From Areca catechu (taxonomy: Eukaryota; Streptophyta; Magnoliopsida; Arecales; Arecaceae): DNA of 64,000 bases. The notes beneath the pieces were generated by a model. That model saw nothing but the letters and a program-made list of their open reading frames with translations, ran no database searches and was not told the origin of the DNA. Shown piece after piece: positions 59,086-64,000 of the stretch; within the stretch, counting starts at the first letter, position 1; each line of letters begins with the position of its first letter. The translations under genes were made by a program, and so were the position numbers. The stretch lies in contig CM038052.1 of assembly GCA_021397845.1 (NCBI GenBank), positions 43,050,949 to 43,114,948 on the forward strand, read 5' to 3'.

Positions 59086-60300
59086 ACTTGCTAGACCGAG
59101 AGTCATGCAGATTGGAGTATGGGACTTCTGAAGTTTTTTGGCTGGCCTTTGTCAAACTTGGAGTCTGATAGATAGAGTGAAGGGCTTCCAGAGTTTCTTG
59201 GCTTGCATTGCCGAACTTGAAGTCTGACGGATAAAGTGCAGGGCTTCTGGAGTTTCTTAACTTGCATCACCAAACTTTGAGTCTGATGGATAGAGTGTGG
59301 GGATTCTAGAGTTTCCTGGCTTGCATCGCCAAACTTGAAGTATGATGGATAGAGTACGGGGCTTCTGAAGTTTCCTAACTTGCATTATCGAACTTGGAGT
59401 TGACAGATAGAATGCAGGACTTCTGGAGTATCCTGGCTTGAATCGCCAAACTTGGAGTCTGATGAATAAAGTGCAGGGCTTCTGGAGTTTCTCGACTTGC
59501 ATTGCTAAACTTGGAGTCTGACGGATAGAGTGTGGGGTTTTTAGAGTTTCCCAAATTGCATCGTTGAACTTGAAGTTCGATGAATAGAGTGCATGGCTTT
59601 TGGAGTTTTCGGCTTGCTTCGCCAAACTTGGAGTCTGATAGATAGAGTACGGGGCTTCTGGAGTTTCCTGGCTTGCATCACTAAACTTGGAGTCCAATGA
59701 ATAGAGTGCAAGGCTTCTGGATTGCATTGTCAAATTTGGAGTTCGACATATAAAGTATGGGGCTTCTAGAGTTTCCTGGCTTGCATCACTGAATTTGGAG
59801 TCCGATGGATAGAGGTGAGGCTTTTGGAGTTTCTCGGCTTGCATCACCGAACTTGGAGTCTGATGGATAGAGTGCGGGGCTTCTGAAGTTTCCCAGCTTG
59901 CATTGCTAAACTTAGAGTTCAACAGATATAGTCGACAGATAGAGTGTGGGGCTTCTAGAGTTTTCTGGCTTGCATCGTCAAACTTGGAGTCTGACGGATA
60001 GAGTGCGGGGCTTCTGAAGTTATTCATCTTGCTTTGCCGAACTTGGAGTCTAACGGATAGAGTGCAGGGTTTCTGGAGTTTCTTGGCTTGCATCACCAAA
60101 CTTGGAGTCCGACGGATAGAATGCAAGGCTTCTAGAGTTTCCCGACTTACTTCGTCGAACTTGAAGTTCGACGGATAGAGTGCGGGGCTTCTAGAGTTTT
60201 TGGCTTGCATCGCCAAACCTGGAGTCCGACAGATAGAGTGCGGGGCTTCTAGAGTTTTCTGGCTTGCTTCGCCAAACTTGAAGTCCATCGAATAGAGTTC
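59086..60300. repeat. 59-60-bp tandem array (about 19-20 copies)
   Basis: Unit contains GAGTCTGATGGATAGAGTG, CGGGGCTTCTGGAGTTTC and TGGCTTGCATCGCCAAACTT. Steps are mostly 58-60 bp, with one shorter unit near 59720. The minus strand stays open for 343 codons (60288-59257) as a 20-residue repeat (SPALYPSDSKFGDASQETLE-like). It lies between the pol end and the opposite gene, where Tat/Ogre-type elements often carry arrays. Confidence 0.9.
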
Positions 60301-60364
60301 CTATATAGGTAGGAAATAGTGTTGCACTAAAAAGGAACTTTTACTATTAAAAGAGAGTTTTACA

Positions 60365-61640
60365 TTATTGGTAGTACATCCTCAGGTTGCTGGCATTTCA
60401 AGTTTGGGGGAGTTGGACACCATCGAGTCCAGCAAAATAGTAGGCTCCATGCAGCAAGGCCTCGACCACCTTATAGGGTCCAACCTAGTTCGGGGAGAGT
60501 TTGCCACATTTCCTAGGCTGTGAGACTTTTGCTTGTCATAGAACTAAGTTGCCCGAGTGGAAGGCCTTCAGCTTCACGTGATAATTGTAGTATTAGGCCA
60601 CCCATTGCCTGTAGGCCTCCATGCAAAGCCAAGCCTCATCCCTTGTTTCTTCCAGCAAGTCTAAGTTAAGTAGGAGGTAGGCTGGATTCTCTGCTTTGTT
60701 GTATTGCTCCACCCACAGTATGGGCAGACCCACTTCCATAGGGATCATAACCTCAAAACCGAAGATGAGATTGAAAGGTGTCTCACCTTTTGCTGTTCAA
60801 GGTGTGGTATGGTAGGCTCATAGCACACTGGAAAGCTCCTTAGCCCATCGACCCTTGGCCTTATCTAGCCTAGTGCGGAGCCCTTGCAGGATGGTGCGAT
60901 TGGTCACCTCAGCCTCATCGTTGGTCAGAGGATAAGCCACTGAAGTGAATTGATGGCAGATGTTGCGGTTAGTGCAGAATTTCTCAAAGGCTTGGTTGTT
61001 AGACTACCTTCCATTATTGGTGATGATCGAATATGGGAGATCAAAATGGTAGATGACTGACTTCCAGAGGAAAGACCTAGCCTTAGCCTCAGTGATCCAT
61101 GCTAGTGGCTCTGCCTTGACCCACTTGGTGAAGTAGTCAATGGCCATAATCAAGTACTTCTTGTTGACCAGACTTGAGGGGAAAGGGACCCAAAATGCCC
61201 ATTCCCCACTAGGCAAATGGGCACAAAGTAGAGAGTTGGGAGAGAGGTGTAGCTGGCTGACACTGTATGTGAGCATGCCATTGGCAGTGGTTGCACTTTC
61301 TCATGAAGTCAACTGCATCTTCCTGCATGGTCTCCCAGTAATATCCTTGCCAAAGGGCTTTGTATACTAGCATCCTGCCTCCCATGTGATTCCCGTAAAG
61401 GCCTTCGTGTATGTCTTGGAGCATGTAGGCAATCTCTGAGGGTCTCGAACACCTTAATAAGGAATAGGAGTGGGACCTTCGGTAAAGCTGCCCATCCAAT
61501 AGTATGAAGCACGCGGCCTTCTTCTTAAGGAGGCCGGCCTCCATGCGATTCTTGGGCAGGGTGCCATCAGTGATGTACTTGATGTAGCGATCCATCCAAT
61601 TGGCCTTGGGGGTGACCTACTGGACCTCACCTGGGGCCTC
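60365..61640 (-). pseudogene. pol: Tat-type gypsy pol: integrase (broken)
   Basis: Read on the minus strand: a linker, the zinc-binding part (about 61595-61270; HEGLYGNHMGGRMLVYKALW, CNHCQWHA) and the core (61276-61004; LIMAIDYFTKWVKAEPLA). The second catalytic Asp of the TDNG motif is Asn (TNNGR, codon 61016-61018), followed at once by TAG. The third motif reads YPLTNDEAEVTNRTILQGL (about 60920-60865), so Glu is kept. The end is TAA at 60365-60367. Wording matches the Tat/Retand lineage of gypsy. Confidence 0.82.
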
Positions 61641-62690
61641 ATAGCTGGGGGTCTCTAAGTACTCGATGTAGGTACACCCCGGTGATGTGTCCGACAAGGT
61701 TACGAGTTTTGGGAGAGCATTGGCACGGGCATTTTCTCCACGAGAGATATGGGAGATGATGAAATGCTAGAAACCTGCCATGCTCGAATGCACCCGTTCC
61801 AGGTATCTTGCCATTTAAGGTTCCCGGGCTTTCTCGATACTTAGCCTATAACTAGCTATAAGTCAATGAAGAATCTCAGGCTTGACATGCCAAGCTTATG
61901 GGATACTTTCAATCCCATGAGGAGCGCTTATACTTAGCCTGATTATTTATAGCTTTGAATAAGAAGCTCAATATGCACTCGGCCACGACTTTGTTAGAGT
62001 TGGTTAGGATGAGGCTGGCTCCACTTCTTCCTGCATTGGACATGCCATCCATGTGGAGTATCCAGGCTGTCTCACTAGATGGCAATTCCATTGGATGCTT
62101 GATGGAGGCCCTTTCTGGCTCTTCACTTAATCTAGGCACATTCCACCAGAAAGTCAGCTAGCACCTATGCTTTCTGAGATGGCCTTAGGCAATAGGTGAT
62201 GTCGAACTCACTGAGCTTCACTATCCATTTAGCCAGATGTTTGGACATATTCGGTCGGTTAAGGATGGCCCTTAAAGGCTGGTCGGTAAGGACCATGATC
62301 GAGTGTGCTTGGAAGTATGACCTAAGACACTGAGCAGACATGATGAGTGCAAAAATTATTTTTTTAGGTGTACTAGTCTTTACAACTCAAAGAAGCTTGC
62401 TAGCATAGTACATCAATCTCTGAACTCTATCTCCATCCATCCAGACCAGCACCGAACTGATGGCCCTTTTAGAAATTACTACGTACAGGAGGAGTTCCTC
62501 CCCGACCTTCGGCATGGAGAGAAATGGTGGAGATGCAAGGAACCTCTTCAGCTCCTCGAAGGCTTCTTGATACTCCTCCATCCAGGTGAAGTCATGCATC
62601 TTGTGTAGTGCATTGAAGAAGGGCAAGCAACGATCGGTGGAGCACGATATGAACCAACTCAAAACTGCAATCTAACCAGTTAGGTTATAG
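61641..62690 (-). pseudogene. pol: Tat-type gypsy pol: RT end and RNase H (truncated)
   Basis: The piece 62662-62387 (WFISCSTDRCLPFF, AFEELKRFLASPPFLSMPKV, YYASKLL) is the RT-connection/first RNase H of gypsy. At 62139-61909 is the second, archaeal-like RNase H typical of Tat elements (WILHMDGMSNAGRSGASLIL). Its NNEAEY motif reads NNQAKY, so acidic residues are lost. Homology stops near 62690 (LTG-IAVLS), so fingers and palm of RT, protease and gag are missing. Confidence 0.8.
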
Positions 62691-62891
62691 TTATCACAAA
62701 TATTTTAATTAACCCAATTTTATATAATTAAAATTGATGCTTTTATGTAGTATTTTGTAGCAAATGACTCCATTAATGTGAAGAGCTCAATTTTAGAAGT
62801 CCAACGGTGCAAATGGCACTCAAATCAGACTTGAAACGAGCTCAAAAATAATTTTTGAAGAATTAATCAAGGAATGCATGAATTTTGGTGT

Positions 62892-62914
62892 AGCCGGTCC
62901 ACCATGGACCGGCT
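62892..62914. repeat. Perfect inverted repeat, 10-bp arms
   Basis: Arms AGCCGGTCCA and TGGACCGGCT around CCA. A second partial repeat of GGTCCATGG words follows to about 62975. Confidence 0.9.
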
Positions 62915-63563
62915 GAATGGTCTATGGTTCAGCTTGTGGTCCATGGGATGCCATGGCCCCGGTCCACGAAACAAAGTCATGGACTACAAAGCCCGGTTTG
63001 AGCTGAAACTCATCGAAGACACTGCCTGCAACTTCCCCTCACCACTGAGAAGGTCCACATGGCCACAAAAGCCTCCAAGCTACCGATTTTTGTCCCTAAA
63101 TGCTATTGATGTTGCCCCTTTCTTCTTCCTAGCTGAACATCACCTCCCAAGCCACTGGGATCACTAGAGCCCTTCCTTTCGCTGCCAAGGAGGTTCCCAA
63201 TGCTGGATTAACCCAACCACCTCCCCAGCCACTAGCTTTTGGTCGCAGCCATCGAAGAGCCATCTCCCAAAGTCATCAGTCATAGTAGCCCCTCTCTTCA
63301 CTGCCCGTCGCTGGCCATGCCATGCTACCCATCGCCGACCACACCATCGACCATGCCTTTGCTATCCAAGCTACCTAAATTCATTGGAATGATGGAATTG
63401 ATTGGGAGTTAAACCATTGGGATTGTTGGATCGTTGGAACTAAACAAGAGTTCGGTTGGAGGTTGTTAGAATAGCCATAAAGATCGTTGGATGCTGTTAG
63501 GATGCAGTTGCAGCTTAACAAGTTTAGTTAGATTGATGGAATGGAATTCAGTTGAGTTCTGCC

Positions 63564-63570
63564 TATAAAA
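63564..63570 (+). promoter_or_regulatory. TATA box in the right-edge LTR-like region
   Basis: TATAAAA in TGCCTATAAAATCCTG, followed by a purine-rich GGGAGGGGGATAG at about 63580. Confidence 0.5.
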
Positions 63571-64000
63571 TCCTGATCATGGGAGGGGGATAGAGCCATG
63601 AAGCACAGTCCTGCTCTCTCAATCTCTTCTTCTCTCAATCCATTATCCACTCCTCTTAATTCCTTTTCTGCTCCAAGTTCTTTTCCCTGTTTCCACTCTC
63701 TTCCTAGTTTCCACTTTCTTCCATCTCTCCAAGTCCTCTTCCTAGCCTTCACTCTTAATCATCTTTTTGACCCCCTAACTAGTTCATATTCCCATTGCAT
63801 TGGCCCTGGTTCCCCACTCTCCACTCTCCACCACATCACCGAACTGCTCTATCTTTTGGTAGCTTCAGATATGCTGTAGCTTCACTCTGGAAGCCTATTT
63901 GAGAAATAAAGTTTATGTTTTAGTGTTCATTTGATGTACTCATTTTATGAAATGAAAAGAGCTTCCAATTAATTCATGTTTTTTTCTTTATCTTGTTTGA

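Larger units (their letters stand above)
62691..64000 (+). other. LTR-like promoter region of an unidentified element
   Basis: No coding family recognised. It has a TATA box (63564-63570), a pyrimidine-rich downstream part and AATAAA (63905-63910) about 340 bp after the TATA box. This arrangement is usual for U3-R-U5. Neither LTR terminus is certain, and the right end is outside the window. The frames here lack family features. Confidence 0.4.

Noticed and set aside
59257..60288. The 343-codon minus frame as a repeat protein gene.
   Set aside because: It is a tandem array with unit length near 60 bp. Openness follows from the period, and no start context or conserved fold is visible. Kept only as a finding.
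63598..63879. A 93-codon frame starting ATGAAGCACAG after the right-edge TATA box as a gene.
   Set aside because: Ser/Leu/Phe-rich, from a CT-rich leader with no family feature; more likely R/U5 of an LTR.

Overview
The window looks like repeat-dense nuclear DNA of a flowering plant. I found no cellular host gene, tRNA, rRNA or CRISPR array. Nearly everything is LTR retrotransposon sequence: Ty1/copia of the SIRE/Maximus type, another decayed Ty1/copia, a Ty3/gypsy chromovirus, a Ty3/gypsy Tat/Retand-type element, and non-autonomous LTR elements. The SIRE calls rest on LTRs starting TGTTGA or TGTTAA, an initiator-Met primer site (TGGTATCAGAGC), a polypurine tract preceded by CATCATCAAAAAGG, and an extra reading frame after RNase H. 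The mix fits a large plant genome. I lean weakly to a monocot (palm-like), but nothing here proves the species.

Left and centre (1-43496) is one set of nested insertions. The outermost host is SIRE element R (+). Only its env-like tail (26595-27313) and its 3' LTR (27455-43496, split in three) lie in the window. R's env-like frame was hit by SIRE element M (-; 3000-26594). M's env-like frame was hit by SIRE element P (+; 5066-18648; target duplication cgagt/tgagt). P's env-like frame was hit by N (-; 13395-16432; perfect duplication TCTTA), a non-autonomous SIRE derivative with only 310 bp between its LTRs. At the left edge a chromovirus end, Q (1255-2999), sits exactly where M's 3' LTR should begin, and Q itself carries a piece of a SIRE-A type LTR (1-1254). 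R's 3' LTR carries two further insertions: SIRE element A (27814-39195; duplication CATGT), complete in structure, and B (39754-42904; duplication ATAGT), which is two 1.5-kb LTRs around an 84-bp core.

Right part (43497-64000): an inverted copia gag fragment and about 0.9 kb of unassigned AT-rich DNA come first. Next is a decayed copia element T (+; about 44769-50400) that lacks its 3' LTR, then a short inverted copy of the same kind of gag. From about 50925 to 62690 lies a Tat/Retand-type gypsy element (-). Its truncated pol (60365-62690) is followed, in pol sense, by a 59-60-bp tandem array (59086-60300), an oppositely oriented gene with two recognisable introns (to 58659), and GC-richer sequence with 18-bp and 41-bp tandem arrays. 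That opposite gene is interrupted by X (-; 53284-56479), a second B-family element. The last 1.3 kb looks like an LTR promoter region of an unidentified + element.

All coding regions are decayed by stops, frameshifts and catalytic substitutions, so none is likely to work alone. The best preserved is the gag and env-like frame of A. The most interesting signals are the B/X family with its conserved hairpin core, GTCGAC-type words shared between U3 and the pol-env spacer of each SIRE subfamily, the intron-bearing opposite gene of the Tat element, and the run of SIRE insertions that each hit the env-like region of another SIRE in inverted orientation.
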